The notes under the pieces: model-generated
The model's database searches: none
Seen by the model: only the letters and a program-made list of their open reading frames with translations
Told to the model about the DNA's origin: nothing
NCBI RefSeq assembly: GCF_004151485.1
Contig: NZ_SBFF01000005.1
Coordinates: 219,001-283,000, forward strand
DNA: 64,000 nucleotides
Reading direction: 5' to 3'
Origin: Sphingosinicella sp. CPCC 101087
Lineage (GTDB): Bacteria > Pseudomonadota > Alphaproteobacteria > Sphingomonadales > Sphingomonadaceae
Shown: in pieces, positions 27,213-35,671 of the stretch
How positions within the stretch are numbered: position 1 is the first letter of the stretch
How the letters are laid out: each line of letters begins with the position of its first letter
Position numbers and translations under genes: made by a program

Positions 27213-27977
27213 TCAACGCTGGGGGATGCGCATTTCCTGACCGGAGCTCTGGCGTTCGAGATGGAGATAACGCTGATTGAAGTCGCCGACCTGGCGAAGG
27301 CGCTCCCAATCGGGAAAGCTGACGTTGCGCTTGCTGCGCTTGATCAGTCCGTCGGCCTCGAGGCCCTTGAGGACGCGGTTCACATGGACCGGCGTGAGCC
27401 CGAGCGCGTCGGCGAGCTGCTCCTGAGTCATCGGCAGCTCGTAGCCGTTCCGACCGGCCACGCCCTCGGCTTCCAGCCGCAGGGCAAATTCGCACAGGAC
27501 ATGGGCCATCCTGGTCCGTGCATTCCGGCGACCCACGTTCAACACCCATTCGCGGAAGATGGAGGCTTCCACCAGAATCTTGATCAGAATCGCATGGGCA
27601 ATGGCCGCCCGGGAGCGCACGATCTCCTGAATGGCGCCGCGGGGGATGAAGGCGACGTCGCCGCGCGTCAGCATCTGGACGCTGTGATCGGCGACCTCGA
27701 GAAACGAATTCTGGAAATCCGTCGCGTCGCCCGGAATGTGGATCGCGATGATCTGCCTGTCGCCGTCGCCGGTGAGCTTCTGGCGGTAAGCAAATCCGGA
27801 CACGAGCACGCCGCACCGGTCCGGCGGGTCGCCTTCCCGGACGGTGTAGGTCGAAGGCTCGAGAGTCTTCAGGGTATAGGGAAGCGCCAGGATGGCCTGG
27901 CGATCCTCCTCGCCGAGGGGCGTGCGAACTTCCAGGTTTGCAAGCAGGGGTGCGAGGGGGTTTTTGGCGTTGGTCAC
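27213..27977 (-). CDS. Crp/Fnr-family transcriptional regulator
   Basis: The 254-residue protein has a cNMP-binding-like beta roll (YTVREGDPPDRCGVLVSGFAYRQKL, then IIAIHIPGDATDFQ, then RGDVAFIPRGAI) and a long dimer helix. The C-terminal winged HTH is ELPMTQEQLADALGLTPVHVNRVLKGLEADGLI. There is no N-terminal Cys cluster, so it is not an iron-sulfur Fnr. It resembles the Crp-like proteins of alphaproteobacteria that respond to stress or unknown ligands. The start is GTG 27977 with GGGAG upstream. A broken DUF6894 gene follows divergently; these two families often neighbour each other. Confidence 0.9.
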   Translation of the reverse strand: MTNAKNPLAPLLANLEVRTPLGEEDRQAILALPYTLKTLEPSTYTVREGDPPDRCGVLVSGFAYRQKLTGDGDRQIIAIHIPGDATDFQNSFLEVADHSVQMLTRGDVAFIPRGAIQEIVRSRAAIAHAILIKILVEASIFREWVLNVGRRNARTRMAHVLCEFALRLEAEGVAGRNGYELPMTQEQLADALGLTPVHVNRVLKGLEADGLIKRSKRNVSFPDWERLRQVGDFNQRYLHLERQSSGQEMRIPQR

Positions 27978-28220
27978 GATAGCTCCCGAAGCAAGGGCGG
28001 GAGCACGCTCATCTCTCAGTCGCCAAAGCCCGGTTAACCCATCAGCGATAGGGTCATCCTAACATCTCGGTGTCGGATTAACATAACATGTGACAGGTTA
28101 TCCCTGAATATCATGGCTTTAGCTGCTCGACGGGACTATGTGACCCGGATCGTCGATCTCACCGTGAGGGCGTCGACGGCTGAGAGACCTGCGCGCTCCC
28201 GCCCATCCGCCGGAGCGACC

Positions 28221-28474
28221 ATGACCATCTACTATTTTCATCTTCGGGACGGCGACGACATCCTCCTCGATCCGAAGGACGGGAGTTCGACTCGCGGGAG
28301 GCGCTCCAACGCGAGACGCTGAAGGAGGCGCGCTCGATCATCAGCAACGATGCGCTCGAAGGAAATGTGAACCTCAGCTACCATCTCGACGTCGAGGACG
28401 CGTTCGGAAATGTCGTCCACCGTCTCCCGTTCGAGGATGCCGTGAAGGTCATTCGGGGAGATGCGGCCGGCTGA
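28221..28474 (+). pseudogene. DUF6894-type small protein, frameshifted
   Basis: The frame starts MTIYYFHLRDGDDILLDPK, a DUF6894-like N-terminus, and then runs into an early stop at 28322. The +2 frame continues from about 28275 as GREFDSREALQRETLKEARSI, then LSYHLDVEDAFGNVVHRLPFEDAV, ending with TGA at 28472-28474. Restoring one base near 28274 (GATCCGAAGG to GATCCGGAAGG) gives an uninterrupted 84-residue protein of the expected length and composition. Either the gene is newly inactivated or the assembly lost one G. The function of the family is unknown. Confidence 0.75.
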
Positions 28475-28546
28475 GGCTCAGCTCCGCGGCAGCAAGCGGA
28501 CGCCGATTCCCGCCTGCGTTCGATCCACCAGGCAGGGCATCATGCC

Positions 28547-29089
28547 TCAGCGTGCCGGCTCGCCCAGATCCTTGCTGACGAGGACGAGGCCGGGATCGCC
28601 AGGATAAGGCTCTACCCGGAAGCCCATGTCCGCCTCGACCGCCAGCGCCTGCCGATTCTCACGGCTTTCGACCGATTCGATGCGCTTGATGCCGCGCCTC
28701 GCGGCATAGCGGGCGAGATGATCGAGCAGGGCCCAGCCGATGCCGCGATTCTTGTAGCCGGCATCGAGCGAGATGGCGACTTCCGCCCGCTGCAGGCCGG
28801 GATCGGCCGCCAGCATCGCGGTTCCGATCGGCTTGTCCCCGTCGAAGGCGAGGAAATTCTCGCTTCGGTCGTGATCGACCGCCACGAGGCGTTCGAGCAG
28901 GGCATGGCCGACTTCTCCGACGCCGGTGAGAAAGCGGAAGCGGCGGTCTTCCGGCGATACCTGCTTGAAAAGGTCGGCCAGGAGCGGCTCGTCGTCCGGA
29001 CGCGCCGGCCGCACCCGGAAGCTGAAGTCCTTCCATGTGGTCAGGGTCGTCTCGGCGTCCAGGCCGGCGACGGGTGTTGCGTCGGTCAT
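28547..29089 (-). CDS. GNAT N-acetyltransferase (Pat-like catalytic domain)
   Basis: The 180-residue protein contains FRVRPARPDDEPLLADLFKQVSPEDRRFRFL. This opening is characteristic of the acetyltransferase domain of Pat-type protein acetyltransferases and relatives. The acetyl-CoA loop follows (GYKNRGIGWALLDHLARYAARRG), then RIESVESRENRQALAVEADMGFRV. There is no acyl-CoA-synthetase-like partner domain, so it is a stand-alone GNAT. ATG 29089 is chosen over the open frame to 29338, which would cross the divergent antiporter start. It lies head-to-head with the CPA2 gene at 29321. Confidence 0.85.
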   Translation of the reverse strand: MTDATPVAGLDAETTLTTWKDFSFRVRPARPDDEPLLADLFKQVSPEDRRFRFLTGVGEVGHALLERLVAVDHDRSENFLAFDGDKPIGTAMLAADPGLQRAEVAISLDAGYKNRGIGWALLDHLARYAARRGIKRIESVESRENRQALAVEADMGFRVEPYPGDPGLVLVSKDLGEPAR

Positions 29090-29320
29090 CGGCTCATCCT
29101 CCTCATCTCGCCCCACGACCGAGCGAACCGATGCGCGGGCGCGTCGTTCCCTCCGCCCTGGCGGGCTTCCGCCTGTCCGCAGAGTCGAGATGAAGCCAGC
29201 GGCGCGGGGCAGAAGCGGATGATTGCGCGCCCCGAGCGGGCGCCTGCGCGGGTTACGCCTTGCGTCGAAGCTCCAGGCTGGACAACCATGGCCAGGCAAT
29301 AGCCGGGAGGTGAGGGCGAG

Positions 29321-31108
29321 ATGGCCGTTGAAGCCCATGGCATCGATCTTGTGCCGATCATCGCGCTTCTCGGGGCGGCGATCGTCGCCGCACCCTTGTT
29401 CCAGCGTCTGGGGCTCGGCTCGGTGCTAGGCTACCTCGCGGCGGGCGTCGTCATCGGCCCGTTCGGAATCGGGCTCGTCACCGAGCCCGCGCAATTGCTG
29501 CAGATCGCCGAGCTCGGCGTGGTGATGTTCCTCTTCCTGATCGGCCTCGAAATGCGCCCCTCGCGACTGTGGAGCCTGCGCAGCGAGATATTCGGCCTCG
29601 GTCTCGCGCAGGTCGTCCTGTGCGGACTGCTGCTGACCGGAGTCGGCGTCGCAACCGGTTTTCCGGTCGCGTCCTCGTTCGTCGCCGGCGCCGGCTTCGT
29701 CCTCACCTCGACGGCGATCGTGATGCGCCTGCTCGAGGAAAGGCGCGAGCTGGCGACCCCGGCAGGACAGCGCATCGTCTCGATCCTGCTGCTCGAGGAC
29801 CTGGCCATCGTGCCCCTGCTCGCCGTCACCGCCTTCCTCGCGCCAATCGCGTCCGGCAACGAGGCGCAAGGCGACCTGGACCTGCACGCGATCGGAATCG
29901 GGACGCTGGCGATCGTCGGGCTCGTGATTGCCGGCCGATATCTGCTCAACCCGCTGTTCCGGCTGCTCGCCAACGTGCCGGCGCGGGAGGTCATGACCGC
30001 GGCCGCCCTGCTCGTCGTCCTGGGCTCGGCCTGGGCGATGCAGCTCGGCGGCCTGTCGATGGCGATGGGCGCCTTTCTCGCCGGCGTGCTGCTGTCGGAA
30101 TCGATCTTCCGCCACCAGCTCGAGGCGGACGTCGAGCCGTTCCGGGGAATATTGCTCGGCCTGTTCTTCCTGGCCGTCGGAATGTCGCTCGACCTCGGCG
30201 TGGTCGCCGGCAACTGGGCGATGATCCTGTTCTACGTGGCGGCCTACATGATCCTCAAGGCGCTCGCCATCTACGCGATCGCCCGCCTGTTCCGCTCGCC
30301 GCACGACGAGGCCCTCTATCGCGCCGTCGTCATGGCGCAGGGCGGAGAGTTCGCCTTCGTCCTCTATTCGGCGGCGCTCGCGGCCGGGATCATCAGCGGC
30401 GAGGAGAATGCGATACTGACCGCGATCATCATCGTCTCGATGGTCCTGACCCCGCTCGCCATGGCTATCCTCAAGCGTGTTCAGCGGTCCGGACCGGAGC
30501 AGGCACCGGCCGGCGAGATTCCGCCCGGCCTGCACCCCAGCGCGCTGGTGATCGGCTTCGGCCGCGTCGGCCAGATTGCGAGCCAGTTCCTCCTCGCCCG
30601 CGGCCACGAAGTCTCGATCATCGACACCGACATCGAGGTGATCGACGTCGCCCGGGAGTTCGACTTCAAGGTCTATTATGGCGACGGCACCCGGCTCGAC
30701 ATCCTGGAGGCGGCCGGTGTCGGCCATTGCGCGATCGCGCTCGTGTGCGTCGACGACGTCGAGGCGACGACGCGGATCGTGCGCCTGATCAAGGACGAGT
30801 TTCCCCAGGTCCCCGTCCTGGTGCGCGCCAACGACCGCCGCCACGCGCTCGACCTCATCCGTGCCGAGGCCGACTTCCATATCCGCGAGACGTTCGAATC
30901 GGCGCTGCGCCTGGGCGAGAAGGCGATCGAGATGCTGGGGGCCAAGCCGGAGGAGATCGCCGCTTATGGCGAACGCATCCGCGCGCGCGACCGGCAGCGG
31001 ACCGCGGTGGAGCTGGAGGGCGGACATCTCGCCGCGCGCGGCCTGTTCAGCGGGCGGGCCGACCAGGCCGCCATCGACCTGAGAGCGGAACCCAGCCGGG
31101 AGATCTGA
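29321..31108 (+). CDS. CPA2 cation:proton antiporter with RCK domain (second copy)
   Basis: The 595-residue protein is a clear paralogue of the gene at 2436. It shows the same order of a hydrophobic exchanger domain (IIALLGAAIVAAPLFQRLGLGSVLGYLAAG, then LGVVMFLFLIGLEM) and an RCK domain from about residue 407 (IGFGRVGQIASQFLLARGHEVSIID). The C-terminal tail is longer than in the first copy. Expected role: K+ or Na+ extrusion coupled to H+ entry, controlled by nucleotide binding. GGAGG lies just upstream of the ATG. A ChrA-type transporter gene follows after 69 bp. Confidence 0.92.
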   Translation: MAVEAHGIDLVPIIALLGAAIVAAPLFQRLGLGSVLGYLAAGVVIGPFGIGLVTEPAQLLQIAELGVVMFLFLIGLEMRPSRLWSLRSEIFGLGLAQVVLCGLLLTGVGVATGFPVASSFVAGAGFVLTSTAIVMRLLEERRELATPAGQRIVSILLLEDLAIVPLLAVTAFLAPIASGNEAQGDLDLHAIGIGTLAIVGLVIAGRYLLNPLFRLLANVPAREVMTAAALLVVLGSAWAMQLGGLSMAMGAFLAGVLLSESIFRHQLEADVEPFRGILLGLFFLAVGMSLDLGVVAGNWAMILFYVAAYMILKALAIYAIARLFRSPHDEALYRAVVMAQGGEFAFVLYSAALAAGIISGEENAILTAIIIVSMVLTPLAMAILKRVQRSGPEQAPAGEIPPGLHPSALVIGFGRVGQIASQFLLARGHEVSIIDTDIEVIDVAREFDFKVYYGDGTRLDILEAAGVGHCAIALVCVDDVEATTRIVRLIKDEFPQVPVLVRANDRRHALDLIRAEADFHIRETFESALRLGEKAIEMLGAKPEEIAAYGERIRARDRQRTAVELEGGHLAARGLFSGRADQAAIDLRAEPSREI

Positions 31109-31177
31109 TCACGCACGCGCAGGCGGGCGGGAGAAACCGCTTAGACGCGCTGGTTGCGCGATGGTAGGCGGCCAGGG

Positions 31178-32587
31178 ATGACCGCACCGGAATCGCCCGA
31201 GCGCTCCGCCGCCGACTCCGACCCCGGTTCGGCCATTCCCTTGTCCGAGGCGGTCCGCGTGTGGGCGCGGGTCGCGGCGCTGAGCTTCGGCGGGCCGGCC
31301 GGGCAGATCGCGGTGATGCACCGGATCCTGGTCGAGGAGAAAAAATGGATCGGCGAGGCGCGCTTCCTGCACGCGCTCAACTTCTGCATGCTGCTGCCGG
31401 GGCCGGAAGCGCAGCAGCTCGCCACCTATGTCGGCTGGTTGCTGCACCGGACGCGCGGCGGCCTCATCGCCGGCACCCTGTTCGTGCTGCCGGGGCTGCT
31501 CGCGATCATGGCCCTGTCCTGGCTCTACGCCGCTTATGGCGATGTCGGTGCGGTCGAGGCCTTCTTCTTCGGCCTCAAGGCGGCGGTGATCGCGATCGTG
31601 CTCGAGGCGGTCCGGCGGATCGGGCGCCGTGCCCTGGCCAACAAGGTCATGTGGAGCATCGCCGCGGCCGCCTTCGCGGCGATCTTCTTCCTCGGCGTGC
31701 CCTTCCCGCTCATCGTCCTCGCCGCCGCGGCGATCGGCTATGCCGGCGGCCGTTCCGGCGCCCGAGCCTTCGCGGCCGGCGGCGCTGGTCATGGCGGCGA
31801 GACGGGAGGCGGCGTGCTCGACCGGGAGACGGTGCTGGGGGAGGATATACCCGATCATGCGCGACCCACGTTCGGCTGGTCGCTCCGGGTTGCCGGCATC
31901 CTGCTGGCGCTATGGCTGGGGCCGGTCGTGCTCCTTGCCGCCTGGCTGGGGCCGGACCATGTCTTCGCCCGCATCTCGATCTTCTTCTCCCAGATGGCGG
32001 TCGTGACCTTCGGCGGCGCCTATGCGGTGCTCGCTTATGTGGCGCAGCAGGCGGTCGAGACGTTCGGATGGCTGGAGCCGGGCGAGATGCTCGACGGCCT
32101 CGGCATGGCGGAGACGACGCCGGGGCCCCTGATCATGGTCACCCAGTTCGTCGGCTTCATGGGGGCGTATCGTGGCGCGACCGGCCTTTCGCCGATGGTC
32201 GCGGGGACGCTGGGCGGCCTGCTGACGACCTGGGTCACGTTCGTGCCCTGCTTTCTCTGGATCTTTCTCGGCGCGCCCTTTGTCGAGCGGCTGCGCGGCA
32301 ATCGCGCGCTGGCGGCGGCGCTGGCGACGGTGACTGCGGCCGTCGTGGGCGTGATCCTCAACCTGGGCCTCTGGTTCGCGCTGCACAGCCTGTTTCGCGA
32401 GGTACGAGCGGTGGAACGCGGACCGTTCGATTTCGACCTGCCCGTGCCCGCCTCGATCGACGTGGCCTCGGCGGTGCTGACACTTGCCGCGCTGCTGGCG
32501 GTGTTCAAGTTCAGGATCGGCACGGGCTGGGTGCTTGCCGGCTGCGCCGCCGGCGGGATAGCCTGGCGGGCGGCGACGGGTGGATGA
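31178..32587 (+). CDS. ChrA-family chromate-type transporter (long, two CHR domains)
   Basis: The 469-residue membrane protein has two CHR halves. The first has ALSFGGPAGQIAVMHRILVEEKKWIGEARFLHALNFCMLLPGPEAQQLATYVG; the second has VVTFGGAYAVLAYVAQQAV, then MLDGLGMAETTPGPLIMVTQFVGF. The repeated FGG and PGP motifs are diagnostic. In the family such proteins expel chromate using membrane potential or sulfate, but many homologues carry unknown anions, and no chrB-like gene lies nearby. A charged Gly-rich linker (FAAGGAGHGGETGGG) separates the halves. ATG 31178 fits best; an in-frame start at 31154 is weaker. Confidence 0.9.
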   Translation: MTAPESPERSAADSDPGSAIPLSEAVRVWARVAALSFGGPAGQIAVMHRILVEEKKWIGEARFLHALNFCMLLPGPEAQQLATYVGWLLHRTRGGLIAGTLFVLPGLLAIMALSWLYAAYGDVGAVEAFFFGLKAAVIAIVLEAVRRIGRRALANKVMWSIAAAAFAAIFFLGVPFPLIVLAAAAIGYAGGRSGARAFAAGGAGHGGETGGGVLDRETVLGEDIPDHARPTFGWSLRVAGILLALWLGPVVLLAAWLGPDHVFARISIFFSQMAVVTFGGAYAVLAYVAQQAVETFGWLEPGEMLDGLGMAETTPGPLIMVTQFVGFMGAYRGATGLSPMVAGTLGGLLTTWVTFVPCFLWIFLGAPFVERLRGNRALAAALATVTAAVVGVILNLGLWFALHSLFREVRAVERGPFDFDLPVPASIDVASAVLTLAALLAVFKFRIGTGWVLAGCAAGGIAWRAATGG

Positions 32588-32611
32588 ACCGTGTGCAGGC
32601 AAGGAGCGACG

Positions 32612-33283
32612 ATGACAGCAGGATTATTCGGTAAGGGACCACGCAGCGGCGCGGCTGCCCATTTGTTGCGCTGGGCGACCGCGGCAGCCTGGCTCGCCGC
32701 CGCGCCGGCCCTGGCGCAGCAGCAGCCCGGCGGGTCCAATGCCAGCGCCGGTATTTACCGACTGCCTTATGCCGATGGCACCACGGTCAAGATATTCGAC
32801 GATTTCGTCTCGCATCGCCCGGTCGGCCGAATCGATTTCTATGCCGTCGAGGGCGAAGCCCCGTACCGCGTCGTGGCCGCCGCCGCCGGCCGGATCATGG
32901 CGATCCAGGACGGCCATAGCGAGCAGCAATCAGGACGGGCGGCGTCGGAATGCCGCAACAACTATGTCTGGATCGCCCACCCGAACGGGGAGTGGACCAC
33001 CTATTCGCATCTCGCTCATGGATCGGTCACCGGCCGGGCAGGGCGCAAGGTGGGCGATCTGGTGGAGGCGGGCGCCTATCTGGGGGATGAAGGTGCGGTC
33101 GGCTGCGCAATGCTCGACCATGTCCATTTCGAGGTCGCCGTTCCGGATCCGTCGTCGCCGATCGACGCCGGGGGCTTCCTCAACGACAATCGCGACGGTC
33201 GGCGCGAGCGGAATCCCCGCTTCTGCAGCGTCGAGGGGGAGCATGTCGAAAAGGACCAGGTCTATCGCGCGGGGCCGTGCTGA
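32612..33283 (+). CDS. M23-family (LytM-type) metallopeptidase, exported
   Basis: The 223-residue protein has a signal peptide (LRWATAAAWLAAAPALAQ). The LytM zinc site is visible: H-x6-D in SHRPVGRIDFYA and the H-x-H of DHVHFEV, with the YSHL strand between. Family members cut peptidoglycan peptide bridges or act as inactive activators; here all metal ligands appear present. Cys residues at ECRNN, GCAM, FCSV and the C-terminus suggest disulfides. AAGGAG precedes the ATG. It is 24 bp after the ChrA gene on the same strand, but the functional link is unclear. Confidence 0.85.
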   Translation: MTAGLFGKGPRSGAAAHLLRWATAAAWLAAAPALAQQQPGGSNASAGIYRLPYADGTTVKIFDDFVSHRPVGRIDFYAVEGEAPYRVVAAAAGRIMAIQDGHSEQQSGRAASECRNNYVWIAHPNGEWTTYSHLAHGSVTGRAGRKVGDLVEAGAYLGDEGAVGCAMLDHVHFEVAVPDPSSPIDAGGFLNDNRDGRRERNPRFCSVEGEHVEKDQVYRAGPC

Positions 33284-33304
33284 GCGGGGAAGGCCCGCCC
33301 CGGG

Positions 33305-35041
33305 TCAAAGGCCGAACACCTTGAGCGCCGCGTCGCCGAGGCCCCTGAGGCCGCGGCCCCAGATGCTGCCCTTGTGGCCTTCGCGCGGCATCTCCTCATA
33401 GAGGTAGAAGCCGGGGCCGCCATCGAAGCTGTCGTTGAACAACTCCTGCCTGCCGAGCAGATAGGCGCCGAACGCTTCGCTGCGTCGCACCGAATAGAGC
33501 AAGCCGGCGCTGAAGCCGATCGTCGCCGCCTGGTTGATGCCGCGGCCGGCGCGAGCGGGCTCGAGCCGCACCCCCCGCGTGCCCTGGACGATCAATGTGC
33601 AGGGGCCGTGGAACACGAGATAGCGGAATTGCAGGGTCAGCCAGGCCGAGAGGTAAGCGAGCCGCCAGTGGCGGGTGATGCGCACGGGACGGCCCAGCGG
33701 CTGGACGATCCCGCGCAGCGCCCGCGGACGCAGCACCATTGCGGACCCGTCTGCGATCGCGACCAGGCCGATCTCGGCGAGCGGATCGCCCGTCGCCGAC
33801 GCGAGAACGAAATCCGGGTCGCGCGAGCGGATCCGGACCAGGGCGACCAATCCGGAGGCCAGGCTGCTCAGCGGCATCGACCAGCTGAGCAGCCATTGGG
33901 TTGCCTTCGCCGCATGGTGGGGGGTGCTCTGCACCGCCTCCGGCGCCACCAGGAGCTCGCATGCCCCGTCGATCGGGATGTGCTGGGAGACGGAAGGGGC
34001 GGAGGATCGCGCGGACACGTCGCCGCGCTCGTCCGGAACCAGGCGGATGGGGGGGCGGCGGGCGGCGAGCGGGGCGACGACGAAGTAGAGGAAAGCCTTG
34101 ATCAGGATCGGGCCGAAGATCGCCGCCGCGAGGATGACGAGCGCGGTCGGCAGCGTCTCGACGATCGGCCGCCGGATCCAAGCGACCCAATTGCCGCGCG
34201 CCGCCCTTTCGACCGCCTCGGCTCGGGCGGCGAGCGCCGCCTGTTGAGTCTCGAAGGCGGCGGCGGCGTCCTCGGCCACGGCATCGGCGGCGCGGATCGC
34301 GCGCCTCGCCTGATCGATCGCCGCTATCTCCGCTCGTGCCCGCCGATTTTCGGCCAGCGCCGCGCCGCGTTGCGCGCGCGCAGCCTGCAACGCTCGATAG
34401 TTGCGGCAGCCGAAGGTGGGCGCGGCATTGCGGCAGATGAAATTGCGCGGGCCGGCGAGGGCACGGCGGTCGAACGCCTCCGCCCGCTCCCGCGCCGCGG
34501 ACCAGCGCGCATAGCTGGCATGAAGGCGTTGCTCCGCCTCTGCCCGTCGCGTCGCCAGGTCCTGGCGCCGTTGGCGGGCCGAGCCGGCGGCAAGGAGGCC
34601 GTCGATATAGCGCCGCTCGCGCTCGAGCAGGGCGATCTCGGCACCCGCCCTGAAATGGGCGAATATCCGGTCGGAATCGCCGGACGCGGCGGCCAAGGCG
34701 AGCGCGCGGCCGCTCAGCTTCTCGGCCTGTCGGGCGGAGATGGCCGGGCCGATCGCGGCGCGCCGGGCGCGCAGCCGCGCCTCCGGCTGGTCCGCGAGCG
34801 CGGCCGTCGCCTTTTCGGCCTCCGCGGCTCGATCGCGCGCATAGGCCTCGAACGCGGCCCGGGCGTCTGCATAGGCCGCCTGCTGCTCGGGCAGCGCTCG
34901 CGCCGCCGCATATTGGGTTTCAAGCCAGGCTTTCGCCGGCGGCAGCGCATATCGCCCGGCGATCAGCACGAGGACGATCAGGGCTAGCGCCAGCAGGTGT
35001 CTGACGATCCAGACGAGGACGTTACGGCCGAGGTTCAGCAC
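33305..35041 (-). CDS. Unknown coiled-coil membrane protein
   Basis: I do not recognise the family with confidence. The 578-residue protein has one membrane helix at residues 9-28, then about 250 residues of Ala/Arg/Glu-rich coiled coil. A single Cys-pair insertion (CRNAAPTFGC) lies within it. One or two membrane helices follow (TLPTALVILAAAIFGPILIKAFLYFVVAPLAA), then a 230-residue globular C-terminus rich in beta segments (VLRPRALRGIVQPLG, LVFHGPCTLIVQGTRG, GPGFYLYEEMP). The last region vaguely recalls AIM24-like beta domains; this is a guess. The start is GTG 35041 with GAGG 8 bp upstream. Confidence 0.75.
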   Translation of the reverse strand: MLNLGRNVLVWIVRHLLALALIVLVLIAGRYALPPAKAWLETQYAAARALPEQQAAYADARAAFEAYARDRAAEAEKATAALADQPEARLRARRAAIGPAISARQAEKLSGRALALAAASGDSDRIFAHFRAGAEIALLERERRYIDGLLAAGSARQRRQDLATRRAEAEQRLHASYARWSAARERAEAFDRRALAGPRNFICRNAAPTFGCRNYRALQAARAQRGAALAENRRARAEIAAIDQARRAIRAADAVAEDAAAAFETQQAALAARAEAVERAARGNWVAWIRRPIVETLPTALVILAAAIFGPILIKAFLYFVVAPLAARRPPIRLVPDERGDVSARSSAPSVSQHIPIDGACELLVAPEAVQSTPHHAAKATQWLLSWSMPLSSLASGLVALVRIRSRDPDFVLASATGDPLAEIGLVAIADGSAMVLRPRALRGIVQPLGRPVRITRHWRLAYLSAWLTLQFRYLVFHGPCTLIVQGTRGVRLEPARAGRGINQAATIGFSAGLLYSVRRSEAFGAYLLGRQELFNDSFDGGPGFYLYEEMPREGHKGSIWGRGLRGLGDAALKVFGL

Positions 35042-35173
35042 GCGCGCGACCTCAGCGCCTTCTCCCGCTGTTGCGCAAGCCCAAGCGGAAATACGGGTGG
35101 AAATCAGCGACCTGCGAGCACCTGAAAGCTGCAGGGACTGCAGCCGGTCGGAACTTTATCTGCGAAGGGCCGG

Positions 35174-35539
35174 TCAGCGGCCGCCCTGGGGCCCGAAATG
35201 CCCGCGCGGTATCGGCTTTCGGCCGGCCGCCGTCAGCATCTCGAGCGTCGCGGGATGAAGCGGGTTGGCGAACTCGAAGCCGGCCTTCCCGTCCTTGATC
35301 CACACCAGTTTGCAATTTTGCGGCTCGAGGCCGGGAAGCTTGAGCCACGCGTGGCTGCCCGGCTCGAGTCCGAGTTCGCCCTGAGCCATGAACCCGCCGG
35401 TGGAGAGGTTGAGCACGTCGATTTCCGTGAGACGCGCGCCCGGATCGCGCAGGCGTGCGGCGAGATTCACGACGCGTCGTTCGGCCTTGCGTCCTTCGGG
35501 AGTGGGAAGGATTGCCAGCTGTCCCTTGGTCACGTGCAT
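35174..35539 (-). CDS. PilZ-domain protein
   Basis: The 121-residue protein carries a PilZ-like core. ERRVVNLAARLRDPGARLTEIDVLNLSTGGFMAQGE contains the R-x(n)-R and D/N-x-S-x-x-G elements of cyclic-di-GMP binding. LKLPGLEPQNCKLVWIKDGKAGFEFANPL completes the barrel. The first arginine pair (EGRKAERR) is present, so ligand binding is plausible. ATG 35539 has GAGAGGAGC directly upstream; the frame is open to 35602. It is a single-gene unit next to the L,D-transpeptidase, from which it diverges. Confidence 0.85.
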   Translation of the reverse strand: MHVTKGQLAILPTPEGRKAERRVVNLAARLRDPGARLTEIDVLNLSTGGFMAQGELGLEPGSHAWLKLPGLEPQNCKLVWIKDGKAGFEFANPLHPATLEMLTAAGRKPIPRGHFGPQGGR

Positions 35540-35671
35540 GCTCCTCTCGGCGCGTCGGTGCGGCGCCGCCGCTGCCGCTCTAGCCAGCGAACCTCTAAAC
35601 AAGGCTTAAACGAAACCCTCCTTCCTGTCCGAGCGTTGGGCCTGCGTAACATCCTGTAGTTCGGAGTATTT

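Noticed and set aside
29426-31027. 533-codon minus-strand frame opposite the second CPA2 gene
   Set aside because: It is a shadow frame with biased composition; the plus-strand antiporter is well supported.
31178-32587. Firm claim that the ChrA-family gene confers chromate resistance
   Set aside because: No chrB or other chromate genes are nearby, and many long ChrA homologues have other or unknown substrates.
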